Assembly: GCF_017599325.1 (NCBI RefSeq)
Contig: NZ_JAGFVM010000013.1
Coordinates: 1-48,172 of the forward strand
DNA: 48,172 bases
Direction: 5' to 3'
DNA from: Marinilactibacillus kalidii
GTDB lineage: Bacteria; Bacillota; Bacilli; Lactobacillales; Carnobacteriaceae_A
The notes under the pieces were generated by a model. That model saw only the letters and a program-made list of their open reading frames with translations. It had not been told where the DNA came from and searched no databases. Position 1 is the stretch's first letter. Every line of letters begins with the position of its first letter. The position numbers and the translations under genes were made by a program. Below are positions 16,691 to 27,908 of this stretch, one piece after another.

Positions 16691-17032
16691 TTATTGATAT
16701 AGCTCACGAACTGGTTTTAAGACCACTTGATTGATATCATCGATCATTTGACCAACTTGTTTTTCAGCTTCAAGTAAACCAGAAATTGTTTCATTTTCAC
16801 CGATTTTACCAGAAATTTCCTGAGCTTGTTGCGCTTCTTCTTCAGTGATTTCTTGCCCAGTCATTTGTTTTTGTTGTAGGTTTTGTTGAACTGTTCTGAA
16901 TTCATTGAAGATTTCACTTGCTACTTCATCGTTTTGAACGGCTTTGAAAGCTTCTTGTAATGTTACAAATTGTTCAGTCTCTCTAATTTCTTTTTCTAAT
17001 TGGTTAGCAGTGTCGTAAATATTGACAGCCAT
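16691..17032 (-). CDS. yheA: YlbF/YheA family small helical protein
   Basis: The 113-residue, mostly helical, acidic and glutamine-rich protein belongs to the YlbF/YmcA/YheA family. YlbF and YmcA act with RNase Y in Bacillus; the function of YheA itself is not established. RNase Y is also encoded in this window. The leader contains a perfect 10-bp inverted repeat (17051-17074). It stands between the class A PBP gene and yhaO. Confidence 0.88.
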   Translation of the reverse strand: MAVNIYDTANQLEKEIRETEQFVTLQEAFKAVQNDEVASEIFNEFRTVQQNLQQKQMTGQEITEEEAQQAQEISGKIGENETISGLLEAEKQVGQMIDDINQVVLKPVRELYQ

Positions 17033-17050
17033 ACTCTCATCCCTTCATTT

Positions 17051-17074
17051 ATAACTAGCACATTTGCTAGTTAT
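17051..17074. repeat. Perfect inverted repeat in the yheA leader
   Basis: ATAACTAGCA, CATT, TGCTAGTTAT is a perfect 10-bp inverted repeat ending about 18 bases before the yheA ATG. On the minus strand it is not followed by a T tract, so it is not an obvious terminator; an operator or mRNA-stabilising hairpin is possible. Confidence 0.6.
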
Positions 17075-17157
17075 TTTCTACGTTTAGTTTATCATGAATC
17101 CGATTGCCATTCTAGTATTAATCATCTTTCTCAAAAACTCCTCAGATTCAAGCAAAT

Positions 17158-19272
17158 TTAGCGAACAGCATTTTTGAAAAAATCAAAAACTTTTCCTGCC
17201 CCATCTTTAATATAGGAAGAACCTTTACGGATCACTTCTTTTGTTTCTTCGATTCCTTTATTCACCTGTTCCATTAGTTCTTGATTCGTTTCAGCGTCTA
17301 CTACTTCTTGATTTGCATCTTCTATAGCATAAGCTGTTTGGCTCGTATAAGGCAAGATATGCTCAAGTTCAGATTTCATTACCATTCCAACCCCTTGAGA
17401 ACTTCCCTCTTTGAGATAATGATTTTCAGTAGTTTGATCGAATCCCATCCAACTGGTTACCACGATGTCTGGTGTCATTCCTACGATCCACTGATCGGTT
17501 GCACCTGTTCCACTAGTTGTCTGTGTGGTTCCGGTCTTACCAGCCACAGTATAGCCTGAAGGTTGATTATTACGCGCTGTACCAGATGAGTAAACACTTA
17601 ATAGCATACGGTTCATTTGTTCAGCGACTTTTTCAGACATCACGCGTTTTTCCTTAGGCTTCGTGTTATCAACAATTACTGCCCCAGTTGCATCGACAAT
17701 CTTCGTAATGAAATAAGGATCAATTCGCTTCCCTTCATTTACAAATGATGCATATGCACTACCAATTTGCATGGGTGATACTCCTTGGTCCATCCCACCG
17801 AGCGCTACAGCCCCCAAATGCTTATCCTTCTCACTGACCGGTAAGCCAAAGTCTTTCAGCTTATTTATTCCTTTTGTTAATCCTACTTCGTTCAATAACC
17901 ATACTGCAGGCGCGTTCAAACTATTCGCCAGTGCATCGTACATGGGTACCTCACCTGCGTAAGTACCCGACAGGTTCGTTGGTTGATAATTTGTTTCCCC
18001 ATAAGAGGTTAGTTCATCTTGAAGCATGGAATCGATCTCAAAGCCGTTTTCCAATGCAGGAACATATACACCAAGTGGTTTTATCACTGATCCAGGTTGT
18101 CTTTTCATCTGTGTTGCTCTGTTCAACCCTCTAAAGGTATATTCGCCTCTTCCACCGACAACAGCATTTACGCCACCCGTTTTCGGATCGATTGCAATTG
18201 AAGCACTTTGCACAACCGTTCCGTCAGCTGCATCATTAAAGAGTGCACTATTCTCATAAGTTTTATCCATCTGTTGTTGATAGGTCTGATTTAAAGAAGT
18301 ATAAATCGTATAGCCATTGTTCAAAAGATCTTCTTCTTCAATACCATACTTATATACAGCTTCATTTGTGACAGCATCAAAATAATAAGGATAGCGATAA
18401 CCGTCTTCATCATCAAAGCCATCAACTAATGTTAAGTCTGTTTGACTGATTGCTTGTGCTTCTTCGGTTGAAAGTTTTTCATTATCAACCATTAAACTGA
18501 GAACAACATTTCGTCTTTCGATTGCGCGATCATAATGATCAATCGGATTATAATTAGAAGGCGCTTTTAACATAGCGGCGAGCGTAGCAGATTCTGCTAC
18601 ATTTAACTGTGCAGCTGTCTTATTGAAATACTTATGGGCAGCATCTTCGACTCCCCAAACGCCGTTTCCAAAGTAAGCATTATTTAAATACATCTCTAAA
18701 ATATTTTCTTTACTGTAATGTTTTTCAATTTCAATCGCGAGGAAGAGTTCCCTTAATTTTCTAATTAGGGTCTGATCAGCTGAGAGATAAGCATTTTTCG
18801 CTAATTGTTGTGTGATCGTACTTCCCCCACCGGAAATTCTACCGCTGGTTAAGAATTTCACTCCAGCACGACCAATACCGCGAATATCGTATCCACGGTG
18901 TTCGTAAAAGCGTTGATCTTCAGTGGACGTGACCGCATCTTGAATATTCGTAGAAATAAGATCCAATTCAACGAAAGTCCCTTTTTGATCGTATAGGGTA
19001 CCCGCTTCTTCCCCTTGATTATCAATGATCGTTGTGGTCTGTTCAAGACCTGCTCTTAAAGCATTAACGTTAGCGGTTTTCGCTAAGTAGGCGAGATAGA
19101 TACTAAATACTAACGCAATGGTCAATGCAAAGAGTATCAAACTTTTGGTTAAATGATACTTTTTCCAAGTACGGCGTAGCCGAACCATTAATTTGGCTAG
19201 TACTGGTTTAAGCCAAATCCAAAAGGAGCGCAAAGTATTTTTTATTCGTTCTTTAAATTGTTGGTTTTTCAT
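17158..19272 (-). CDS. Class A penicillin-binding protein (PBP2A-type)
   Basis: This bifunctional enzyme polymerises and cross-links peptidoglycan outside the membrane. After a cytoplasmic basic region comes one membrane segment (about 42-63). The glycosyltransferase domain has the catalytic glutamate in STEDQRFYEHRG (about Glu118) and GGGSTITQQLAKN. The transpeptidase domain has SVIK (Ser395, Lys398), SLN (from 451) and KTGTT (from 579). An ATG at 19338 is possible, but the ATG at 19272 has GAGGT at seven-base spacing and gives 704 residues. Streptococcal PBP2a is the nearest type I recognise; the symbol is left open. Confidence 0.92.
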   Translation of the reverse strand: MKNQQFKERIKNTLRSFWIWLKPVLAKLMVRLRRTWKKYHLTKSLILFALTIALVFSIYLAYLAKTANVNALRAGLEQTTTIIDNQGEEAGTLYDQKGTFVELDLISTNIQDAVTSTEDQRFYEHRGYDIRGIGRAGVKFLTSGRISGGGSTITQQLAKNAYLSADQTLIRKLRELFLAIEIEKHYSKENILEMYLNNAYFGNGVWGVEDAAHKYFNKTAAQLNVAESATLAAMLKAPSNYNPIDHYDRAIERRNVVLSLMVDNEKLSTEEAQAISQTDLTLVDGFDDEDGYRYPYYFDAVTNEAVYKYGIEEEDLLNNGYTIYTSLNQTYQQQMDKTYENSALFNDAADGTVVQSASIAIDPKTGGVNAVVGGRGEYTFRGLNRATQMKRQPGSVIKPLGVYVPALENGFEIDSMLQDELTSYGETNYQPTNLSGTYAGEVPMYDALANSLNAPAVWLLNEVGLTKGINKLKDFGLPVSEKDKHLGAVALGGMDQGVSPMQIGSAYASFVNEGKRIDPYFITKIVDATGAVIVDNTKPKEKRVMSEKVAEQMNRMLLSVYSSGTARNNQPSGYTVAGKTGTTQTTSGTGATDQWIVGMTPDIVVTSWMGFDQTTENHYLKEGSSQGVGMVMKSELEHILPYTSQTAYAIEDANQEVVDAETNQELMEQVNKGIEETKEVIRKGSSYIKDGAGKVFDFFKNAVR

Positions 19273-19409
19273 GATTTTTACCTCAATATCTTTATTGGAC
19301 GTCATGATGTGTAAAGATTTCAGCACATCTTCTACCAAACTTTATAGAGACTTTTCCAATTACATCATACCGATTACCCCTCTTACATACATCCGCCTCT
19401 AGTAGGAGT

Positions 19410-20402
19410 TTAATTCTCTTCTTCTGGAACCCAGTTTCTTGCAGCATCTGTTATTTCAGCTAAAATCACTTCAACTTCTTCTTGATTCATCGCATTCGCA
19501 CCACTGGCAAGCGGATGACCACCGCCATCATGATTTTTAGCGATTTCATTGATTACAGGTCCTTTTGAGCGTAATCGACAGCGATAGTGTCCTTCCACTT
19601 GTTCGACAAATATTCCCCAAGATAGTACCCCTTCAATTGAACCAGGAAGTGAAACGATACCATTCGTGTCTTTATCTTCAATCCCCATTTTAGACAATGT
19701 TTCTTGTGTCAAAATGATATGACCCACACCATGGTCATTGATTGAGAATTTATCTAAAACATACCCCATCAACTTCGCTACTGGTGGCTTGATAACATTC
19801 ATGCGGTTATTTAAAGCCGTATGTGAAAAGGAGAAGGTCATTAACGCTGCACTAATTTGCATCGTGTAACTTGAAGTCGCTTGATATAAAAAGCGATTAG
19901 TATCGCCGACGATTCCTGCATATAGTAAACGCGCAGCTTCATCTGACATTGTTAACTCATCTTTAAATGTTATCCATAAATCTGCGATCATTTCACTACA
20001 ACTACTGGCTGCTGTGTTTACCCATTCAATATCTCCGTATGAATCGTCTTTAGGATGATGATCGATTTTGATCCATTCTTTAGCAAGCTCAAAATGTTCA
20101 CCATCGATTCGCTTCACATTGGCGGTATCCGTCACAATCACTAAGGCTTTTTCGTATACTTCCTTCTCTGGCTGCTTCATTTTTTGTAAAAATGCTAAAC
20201 TATCATTGTCGGATCCAGCTGTATACACTTGCTTGTCTGGAAAACTAGCTTTGATGATCTCGGCTAGACCACATTGGGATCCAATAGCATCTGGATCAGG
20301 TCTTTGGTGACGATGAATGATAATCGTATCCCATTTTTTAATCGTATCCAGTATATCTCGTTTTAAGGTATTGTCTTTTGTATTCACTGTCTGCAAAGTC
20401 AT
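19410..20402 (-). CDS. nrnA: NanoRNase / pAp phosphatase NrnA
   Basis: NrnA degrades 2-5 nucleotide RNA fragments and dephosphorylates pAp. It belongs to the DHH-DHHA1 superfamily: HRHQRPDPDAIGSQ (about 31-44), DTAN, the DHHP signature (about 113-116) and the C-terminal GGGHPLASG. Length is 330 residues. It lies 27 bases after ytoI, the same partner as in B. subtilis (ytqI beside ytoI). Confidence 0.95.
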   Translation of the reverse strand: MTLQTVNTKDNTLKRDILDTIKKWDTIIIHRHQRPDPDAIGSQCGLAEIIKASFPDKQVYTAGSDNDSLAFLQKMKQPEKEVYEKALVIVTDTANVKRIDGEHFELAKEWIKIDHHPKDDSYGDIEWVNTAASSCSEMIADLWITFKDELTMSDEAARLLYAGIVGDTNRFLYQATSSYTMQISAALMTFSFSHTALNNRMNVIKPPVAKLMGYVLDKFSINDHGVGHIILTQETLSKMGIEDKDTNGIVSLPGSIEGVLSWGIFVEQVEGHYRCRLRSKGPVINEIAKNHDGGGHPLASGANAMNQEEVEVILAEITDAARNWVPEEEN

Positions 20403-20429
20403 TTTATTTCCCTTCCGGTAATTAGATTA

Positions 20430-21734
20430 TTATTTTTTTTGTAGCAATTGACAAACAACGATCGCTTTAGCGGCTAATCCGTTCTCCGAATACACTTCTA
20501 TATCCAGTCTAGCAGACCGTCTACTTCTATCAAAAACGGTCGGTTTTATCGTTAATGTATTGCCAAGTTGGATTAAGTTCAGGTAATGTAATTGAACTTG
20601 CTCTACTACTAAATTACGTTTATTTTGTTTGGAAAGCTTTAAGTAAGCTGATTCAGTAACAATTTCACTTAACACACCAAATGAAATCGTTCCTAATCCA
20701 TTCGTCATTTGTGGACTAACATTGAATAAATATTCTTCTGTATTTTTTTCTTTGATCGACTGATTGATTTGATCGGCTATTGTTTCACCTGTTTGTGGCT
20801 GGCGTTGTTGAGATTGCATTGCTTTCATGATATCTTGTCTAGAAACGACGCCTAAAAGCTTCATTTCATCTGACACGACTGGCATAACTTCTAATCCATC
20901 CCAAATCATTGTATGCGCCACGCTAGCTACACTCATGTGATTTGTAGTAAATGCTGGATCTTTGGTCATCACCTTTTTGATAAGAACGCTATCCTCTTCT
21001 CCAATAATATCTTTCGCTGTAACAATCCCCACTAATCGGTCGTTATACCCAACAACTGGGTAGCGTGTATGTTGACTTTCCTGGTTGGCTATTCGATAAT
21101 CATAGACTGTATCATCAGTTTTCAGAAATTGTGTGTGCTCAAGTCTAGTATAGACTGACTCAATCATCATGATTTCTTTTTTTATCAATTGATCTGTCAT
21201 TGCACGATTAATCATCGAACCAACGGTAAAGGTATCATAAGAAGTCGTCATGACTGGAAGAGATAATTCATTTGATAGATCAATAATCTCCTGATCCGCT
21301 CTGAAACCTCCTGTTATCAATACTGCAGCACCATTTTCAAGCGATAACCTCTGAGCAGATTCTCTATTTCCAATGATCATGAGCGATTCATCTGTGATGT
21401 AGCGCAACATAGCTTCTTCTGTCATCGCACCGATGATAAATTTATTGAGCGTCTTCGTTAAGCCGTTTTTCCCACCCAACAATTCGCCATCGATTATTTT
21501 TAAAATTTCTTCGAAAGTTAGATTTTCAATATTTTGTTCGCTCTTTGCCTCAATTCTTATTGTCCCTACTCTTTGAATCGTCGTGACTAACCCGGTATTT
21601 TCTGCTTCTTTGATTGCTCGGTAAGCTGTTCCTTCACTAACGTTAAGTGACTTGGCAATGAGCCTGACCGATAGTTTATCACCAATGGGAATCGATTCAA
21701 TAAAATTAAGAATTTGCTCGTGTTTAGTCGCCAT
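20430..21734 (-). CDS. ytoI: YtoI-like regulator: HTH, DRTGG, CBS pair and hotdog domain
   Basis: The 434-residue protein combines an N-terminal winged-helix part (about 1-70, NVSEGTAYRAIKEAENTGLV), a DRTGG domain (about 75-185), two CBS repeats (about 190-305, RYPVVGYNDRLVGIVTAKD and VMPVVSDEMKLLGVVSRQD) and a C-terminal hotdog/MaoC-like domain. It probably senses a nucleotide; the target is unknown. An earlier start at 21797 would lie deep in dinB. The ATG at 21734 has AGGAAG seven bases upstream and overlaps the dinB stop by 11 bases. Confidence 0.9.
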   Translation of the reverse strand: MATKHEQILNFIESIPIGDKLSVRLIAKSLNVSEGTAYRAIKEAENTGLVTTIQRVGTIRIEAKSEQNIENLTFEEILKIIDGELLGGKNGLTKTLNKFIIGAMTEEAMLRYITDESLMIIGNRESAQRLSLENGAAVLITGGFRADQEIIDLSNELSLPVMTTSYDTFTVGSMINRAMTDQLIKKEIMMIESVYTRLEHTQFLKTDDTVYDYRIANQESQHTRYPVVGYNDRLVGIVTAKDIIGEEDSVLIKKVMTKDPAFTTNHMSVASVAHTMIWDGLEVMPVVSDEMKLLGVVSRQDIMKAMQSQQRQPQTGETIADQINQSIKEKNTEEYLFNVSPQMTNGLGTISFGVLSEIVTESAYLKLSKQNKRNLVVEQVQLHYLNLIQLGNTLTIKPTVFDRSRRSARLDIEVYSENGLAAKAIVVCQLLQKK

Positions 21735-22884
21735 TCTCAGCTTCCTTTGCTTGATTATCTTGTTGTTTCGTCCAGAGCTGTAAAGGAATATTTTCAAATA
21801 AAACAGGATCTAAGCTTGTTACTGTGATCCCAAGTAATCTGATACCTTTAGCCAGTGATCCTTCTTCTTCAAATATTCGTAAAGCAGAAACAAATAATTC
21901 CTCTGCATCTACAATATAATTTGGAAATGTTTTTCTTCGAGTCAAAGTGCTAAAGTCATTGTACCTTATCTTTAAAACAACCGTCTTTCCATGTTTCTGA
22001 TGCTTCTTTAAAGAAGCAAATGTCTGGTTAGCCAGTTGACGCAATGATTGCGTTACTTCTTCTTCTGAATTCAAATCATCTAAGAATGTCCTTTCTTTTC
22101 CAACAGATTTACGCGTGCGATCTGCTACGACAGGACTATCATCAATACCTCTAACTTTCCGGTAAAGAGAATGACCCATTTTACCAAAGTGAGTGACTAG
22201 ATCCATTTCAGAACGTTCATAAAGATCTTGACCTTTATAAATTTCAAGTGCATGCATTTTTTCAACTGACTTTTTTCCAACACCATAATATTTTTCAATG
22301 GGTAAACTTGTAAGAAAGTCATGCGCATCGTCAGGTGGTATAACCGTAATTCCAGAAGGCTTTTTAAAATCGGATGCTAGTTTTGCAAGAAATTTATTAT
22401 AAGAAACACCCGCCGAACAGGTCAACGCCAGCTCACGATAGATATCTTTTTGAATTTTCCTTGCAATCAACGTAGCACTGTTCAAATTGATCTTATTTTC
22501 TGTGATATCAAGATAGGCTTCATCAAGTGAGAGTGGTTGAATCAAATCTGTGTATCGTTTAAAAATCGCTCTGATTTCTTCTGAAATAGATCGGTATAAT
22601 TCAAAATTGCCCGACACGAATATGCCTTCTGGACATAATTCATATGCTTTTTGCGCACTCATTGCAGAATGGATACCAAATTTTCTCGCTTCATAACTAG
22701 CAGTAGCAACGACGCCTCTTCCCCCATTTTCTTTAGGGTGTCTAGCGATAATTACCGGTTTACCTCTCAATGAAGGATTTTCTCTCACTTCAACCGAAGC
22801 ATAAAATGCATCCATATCGATATGAATAATTTTCCTTGAAGTATTTCTTTCAGGTTCATCAAATGTCAAAATACCGTATTTCAT
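21724..22884 (-). CDS. dinB: DNA polymerase IV (Y family)
   Basis: This translesion polymerase has the catalytic motif IHIDMDAFYASVE near the N-terminus, the second acidic motif LSLDEAYLDIT, a helix-hairpin-helix region (VGKKSVEKMHALEI) and the little-finger domain to the C-terminus. Length 386 fits. GAGGTGAG precedes the ATG. A TATAAT box lies about 105 bases upstream (22989-22994) with a poor -35. I found no clear LexA-type box in the upstream region. It overlaps ytoI. Confidence 0.95.
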   Translation of the reverse strand: MKYGILTFDEPERNTSRKIIHIDMDAFYASVEVRENPSLRGKPVIIARHPKENGGRGVVATASYEARKFGIHSAMSAQKAYELCPEGIFVSGNFELYRSISEEIRAIFKRYTDLIQPLSLDEAYLDITENKINLNSATLIARKIQKDIYRELALTCSAGVSYNKFLAKLASDFKKPSGITVIPPDDAHDFLTSLPIEKYYGVGKKSVEKMHALEIYKGQDLYERSEMDLVTHFGKMGHSLYRKVRGIDDSPVVADRTRKSVGKERTFLDDLNSEEEVTQSLRQLANQTFASLKKHQKHGKTVVLKIRYNDFSTLTRRKTFPNYIVDAEELFVSALRIFEEEGSLAKGIRLLGITVTSLDPVLFENIPLQLWTKQQDNQAKEAENGD

Positions 22885-23060
22885 AGACTCACCTCATTTA
22901 CATGACCCATTTGACGCACGTCTGATACTACGTGTTTTTATCCATACTGAACTAATCTACCAAAAAATGTATAAGAATCTTCTAACTCATTATACTAGAA
23001 ATTTGAATACAGTTGGCAGAGGATTTGTACAATTATGTTACGACTCCGCTCATTTCAGAC

Positions 23061-23097
23061 AAAAAAGGCAGAGAATGAATTAACATTCTCTGCCTTT
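23061..23097 (-). terminator. Terminator after comN
   Basis: AAAGGCAGAGAATG (23064-23077) pairs perfectly with CATTCTCTGCCTTT (23084-23097), followed on the minus strand by a T run. It ends the ruv-queA-tgt-yajC-comN block. Confidence 0.85.
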
Positions 23098-23102
23098 AGC
23101 TA

Positions 23103-23387
23103 TTACGACCCTAATATATCATTAAAATCCATATCTTCTAATGAAGTTACATTATAAACTTGTGCTTCTAATGAAGCATAATTGAAATAATCATTTAATT
23201 CAATATCCATGATCGCTTTAACTTCTTCATGGTACCTTTCTGGACGAAAGTTTTTCCACAAAAAGGTGAGACAATATTTCCAAAGATCTTCGATCGTGAC
23301 TTGATCATAACCATTCTTTGAAAATTGCTCTTGCTTCATTTTCAGCCAAACCTCGTAGTTCATAAAGGTCTGTGTTTGAGCTTCCAA
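23103..23387 (-). CDS. comN: ComN-like post-transcriptional regulator
   Basis: The 94-residue acidic protein resembles ComN (YrzD), which in B. subtilis affects comE mRNA localisation and lies beside the yajC/sec genes. Recognisable parts are WLKMKQEQF, VTIEDLWKYCLTFLWKN and a terminal acidic LEDMDFNDILGS. The start is a TTG at 23387 with a strong AAGGAGG six bases upstream; an internal ATG at residue 9 lacks such a site. Whether it has a competence role here is unknown. Confidence 0.78.
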   Translation of the reverse strand: MEAQTQTFMNYEVWLKMKQEQFSKNGYDQVTIEDLWKYCLTFLWKNFRPERYHEEVKAIMDIELNDYFNYASLEAQVYNVTSLEDMDFNDILGS

Positions 23388-23418
23388 AAGGCACCTCCTT
23401 CGCTACTAGCCAATCACT

Positions 23419-23769
23419 TTATAGTACTTCTTCGTCAGTAGAATCTGGTGTGTTTGTTCCTAATTCTTCCGGTGTAGTTGTTTGTGTACTATCTACTTTC
23501 GTCACGATACGAGCAATTGCGCGACGTTCAAATGTTAAATAAATTCCTTCGCAATCAAGGACAACTGTTTTACCTTCATTATTCACTTCGTCAATTACCC
23601 CATGAAGGCCACCAATCGTTACTACAGAATCCCCTTTTTGCAATGAATTCAGCATATTTTGAGCTTCTTTTGCTCTTTTTTGTTGCGGTCTTACCATTAA
23701 GAAATACGCAACCCCGATAATTAAAATAAACGGTAAAATCGATCCAACTAATCCAGTTATTGCTTCCAT
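23419..23769 (-). CDS. yajC: Preprotein translocase subunit YajC
   Basis: YajC is a small inner-membrane partner of the Sec translocon. It has one membrane segment (about residues 8-27, ending FLMVRPQQKRAKE) and the domain LNSLQKGDSVVTIGGLHGVIDEV. The ATG at 23769 is preceded by GGAGG, whereas the ATG at 23790 lies upstream of that site, so 116 residues is favoured. No secDF gene follows; comN comes next. It follows tgt as in many bacteria. Confidence 0.94.
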   Translation of the reverse strand: MEAITGLVGSILPFILIIGVAYFLMVRPQQKRAKEAQNMLNSLQKGDSVVTIGGLHGVIDEVNNEGKTVVLDCEGIYLTFERRAIARIVTKVDSTQTTTPEELGTNTPDSTDEEVL

Positions 23770-23926
23770 ATTGTTTCCTCCATTATTCATTTCTGTGTCA
23801 AAGGCTTTTGCTTAACTGCAAAATACTCTTCATCTGATTTTCAATCTTTTTAAAAAATTTAAGATTTTAAGACACCTATTACCTTATCAGATTTTGTAAG
23901 CGAATGCTACCTAAGTTTGGATGCAT

Positions 23927-25090
<1,164 letters not shown>

Positions 25091-25100
25091 TTAATTTTAT

Positions 25101-26138
25101 TTATTTTTTCAAGAACATTGCGTCTCCGAAACTAAAGAAACGGTACCGCTCCTCTACTGCATGATTGTATGCTTTAAGTACAAATTCCCTACCAGCAAAT
25201 GCACTAACTAACATGATCAAGGTAGATTTTGGTAAGTGGAAATTGGTTAAGAAGGCATCGACTACTTTAAACTCGTAGCCAGGTGAGATGAATATATCCG
25301 TCCATCCACTGTCAGCTTCTAATCTTCCATCAAATTTTGTTCCGATCGTTTCCAAGGTTCTGATTGAAGTCGTACCTACAGCTACGATCTTTCCACCCTT
25401 GTCATGGATCTCATTTAACGTTTCAGCCGATTCAGCTGACAACTGATAAAATTCTTCATGCATTTTGTGCTCTTCTAAATTATCGACATTTACTGGACGG
25501 AATGTTCCTAATCCAACATGTAAAGTCAAAAAGACGATCTTAACACCTTTTGCTTCTACTTTTTCCAAAATTTCTTCCGTAAAATGCAATCCTGCAGTCG
25601 GTGCAGCAGCAGACCCATTTTCTTTGGCGTAAACGGTTTGATATCTGTCGGGGTCTTCTAGACGTTCTTTAATGTAAGGTGGTAGCGGCATTTCGCCTAA
25701 AGACTCTAACGTTTCTAAAAATATGCCTTCGTAAGAAAATTCCACGATTCTTCCACCATGTTCTAACACTTCTTTAACGGTTGCGATTAAACGACCGTCT
25801 CCAAAAATGATTTTGGTCCCTACTTTTGCTTTTTTCGCTGGCTTAGCTAGTGTTTCCCATTGATCGCCTTCGGTATTTTTTAATAAAAGCAATTCAATAT
25901 GTCCACCCGTTTCTTCCTTTTCCCCATAGAGTCTGGCGGGTAGGACTCTTGTATTATTCATGACTAATGCGTCGCCCGCATTCAATTCATCAAGAATCTG
26001 CTCAAAATTTTGATTTTTCATTGTTTGATCTGATACTGAAAGTACCATCATTTTCGATGAAGATCGATTCTCCAATGGTGTTTGCGCAATCAGTTCTTCT
26101 GGTAGTTCGAAATCAAAATCTTCTGTAACTAGTACCAC
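25101..26138 (-). CDS. queA: S-adenosylmethionine:tRNA ribosyltransferase-isomerase
   Basis: QueA converts preQ1 in tRNA to epoxyqueuosine using SAM. The N-terminus [20 protein letters not shown], the [14 protein letters not shown] block and the C-terminal [19 protein letters not shown] are family signatures. It starts with GTG, with AAGGAG upstream. It sits between ruvB and tgt in the classic ruvA-ruvB-queA-tgt-yajC order. Confidence 0.97.
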   Translation of the reverse strand: MVLVTEDFDFELPEELIAQTPLENRSSSKMMVLSVSDQTMKNQNFEQILDELNAGDALVMNNTRVLPARLYGEKEETGGHIELLLLKNTEGDQWETLAKPAKKAKVGTKIIFGDGRLIATVKEVLEHGGRIVEFSYEGIFLETLESLGEMPLPPYIKERLEDPDRYQTVYAKENGSAAAPTAGLHFTEEILEKVEAKGVKIVFLTLHVGLGTFRPVNVDNLEEHKMHEEFYQLSAESAETLNEIHDKGGKIVAVGTTSIRTLETIGTKFDGRLEADSGWTDIFISPGYEFKVVDAFLTNFHLPKSTLIMLVSAFAGREFVLKAYNHAVEERYRFFSFGDAMFLKK

Positions 26139-26165
26139 GGTTTTCTCTCCTTTTGTTGCTTTTTA

Positions 26166-27176
26166 TTATGAATGATTCATGGGTATATCAAAATGTTCAT
26201 ACGCTTTTGCTGTAGCAATCCTTCCACGGGGCGTTCGTTGTATAAAGCCTTCCTTTAGCAAGTATGGTTCGACCATATCTTCAATCGTTTCCATTTCCTC
26301 ACCAATATTAGCGGATAAGGTATTCAGTCCAACAGGACCGCCATTATATAGCGTGATCATCGTTTTCATCAATTTCTGATCTACAGTATCAAGTCCGTTA
26401 CTGTCAACTCTAAGCAAATCTAGCGCTTTAGAGGCGATTTGTTCTGTAACCACACCTTCACCTACAACTTCTGCATAATCTCTTACTCTTTTAAGTAATC
26501 GATTGGCAATTCTCGGGGTTCCTCTGGATCTTCTAGCTAATTCAATAGCGCCCGTTTCATCGGTTTGTGTATTTAACACATCTGCTGTCCGTTCTACGAT
26601 TTCCTTTAAATCCTTCTCTTCATAGTATTCCATGTGAGATAAGATTCCAAATCGATCTCGTAGTGGTGCGGATAAGGTGCCTGCACGAGTCGTTGCACCA
26701 ATCAAAGTAAATGGTGGCAGTGGAAAATGTACTGGATGGGCAGTCTCACCTTGTCCAATGATGATATCAATATAATAATCTTCCATTGCAGAGTATAACA
26801 TTTCTTCTACGACTCTTGGAAGACGATGTATTTCATCGATAAATAAAATACCACCTGGCTCCAAGTCATTTAATAATGCTACGAGGTCTCCTGGCTTTTC
26901 AATTGCCGGTCCACTCGTTGTCCGAATAGTCGCACTCATTTCATTCGCAATCACCATCGCCATCGTCGTTTTCCCTAAACCTGGAGGGCCGTACAAAAGT
27001 ACATGATCTAATGCTTCTTCCCTATTTTTTGCTGCTTCAATATAAATCATTAACTCTTGCTTGATTTTGTCTTGGCCAATATACTGGTTGAAATATTGAG
27101 GACGTAATGATTTTTCTAGCGAGTGTTCTGAAGCACTCAATAGTTCGTCGGACATCAATCGGTCTTCACCTTCCAT
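26166..27176 (-). CDS. ruvB: Holliday junction helicase RuvB
   Basis: RuvB is the AAA+ motor that, with RuvA, moves Holliday junctions. Walker [10 protein letters not shown] (about 65-73), Walker [10 protein letters not shown] and the sensor region [18 protein letters not shown] are intact, followed by the C-terminal winged helix (RTPRGRIAT). GGAGGTGGAACA precedes the ATG, supporting this start (336 residues). Confidence 0.98.
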   Translation of the reverse strand: MEGEDRLMSDELLSASEHSLEKSLRPQYFNQYIGQDKIKQELMIYIEAAKNREEALDHVLLYGPPGLGKTTMAMVIANEMSATIRTTSGPAIEKPGDLVALLNDLEPGGILFIDEIHRLPRVVEEMLYSAMEDYYIDIIIGQGETAHPVHFPLPPFTLIGATTRAGTLSAPLRDRFGILSHMEYYEEKDLKEIVERTADVLNTQTDETGAIELARRSRGTPRIANRLLKRVRDYAEVVGEGVVTEQIASKALDLLRVDSNGLDTVDQKLMKTMITLYNGGPVGLNTLSANIGEEMETIEDMVEPYLLKEGFIQRTPRGRIATAKAYEHFDIPMNHS

Positions 27177-27206
27177 TGTTCCACCTCCTCTTCTCTTCTA
27201 TCCATT

Positions 27207-27818
27207 TTATTTCATCATTAATTTTAAACCTTCTCGAATATACGTATCTGTTGATGTCTTATCAAGCTTTTCTAAAGCTTTCTTAACTTTCAAAACATCC
27301 CTTTTTGCGTAACCTAGTGCCATCAAAGCTTCAGTAGCTTCTTGTAAGGATAAATTACCTTGGTCTTCTTCGAATGTCAATTCTTCAGATAATTGACCTG
27401 TAAATTGATCGATACTTAGCTCGGATAATTTACCTTTCAAGTCCAAAACGATTTGAGAGGCTGTTTTTTTACCGACACCAGGAAACTTCTGTAAAAATTT
27501 TACGTCTTCCTGCTCAATTGCTTGTATCAAACCTCTATGGTTTTCATTAGCCAAAATAGCCAGTGCGCTTTTTGGCCCGATGCCCGATACATTGATCAAT
27601 TTCAAAAACAATCCTTTTTCTTCATGTGTTTTAAATCCAAATAAATTAATATCATCTTGCGAAACATTCTGATATAAATAAATTTGAACTTCATGATTAT
27701 GATAATCCGTATATCTAAACGGATTAGCCATCAACACATGGTAACCAATACCATTGGTTTCAATAACCAAATAACTTGGATAAATATGAGTGATTTTCCC
27801 TTTTATGTATTCGTACAC
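27207..27818 (-). CDS. ruvA: Holliday junction DNA-binding protein RuvA
   Basis: RuvA holds the four-way junction for RuvB. It has an N-terminal OB fold (1-62), tandem helix-hairpin-helix motifs (NVSGIGPKSALAIL and KFPGVGKKTASQIVLDL) and a C-terminal RuvB-contact domain (about 150-203). The start is a GTG that overlaps an out-of-frame ATG (ATGTG), with AAGGGG upstream. An extended -10 (TGCTACAAT, 27851-27856) between the msrB hairpin and ruvA suggests its own promoter. Confidence 0.97.
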   Translation of the reverse strand: MYEYIKGKITHIYPSYLVIETNGIGYHVLMANPFRYTDYHNHEVQIYLYQNVSQDDINLFGFKTHEEKGLFLKLINVSGIGPKSALAILANENHRGLIQAIEQEDVKFLQKFPGVGKKTASQIVLDLKGKLSELSIDQFTGQLSEELTFEEDQGNLSLQEATEALMALGYAKRDVLKVKKALEKLDKTSTDTYIREGLKLMMK

Positions 27819-27864
27819 ATCAGTTCCCCTTTTCAGCTGAATTCTCTACCATTGTAGCATAGAA

Positions 27865-27900
27865 ATACCCAGCCCATAAAGTTTCCTAAGGGCTGGGAAT
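27865..27900 (-). terminator. Possible msrB terminator
   Basis: CCCAGCCC (27868-27875) pairs with GGGCTGGG (27890-27897), a GC-rich 8-bp stem after the msrB stop. The following minus-strand bases are only moderately T-rich (TATTTC), so termination may be partial. Confidence 0.55.
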
Positions 27901-27908
27901 CTTTTCTC

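Noticed and set aside
22885-22960. SOS box upstream of dinB
   Set aside because: Only a short CACG/CGTG dyad is present; it does not match the LexA palindrome seen at recA.
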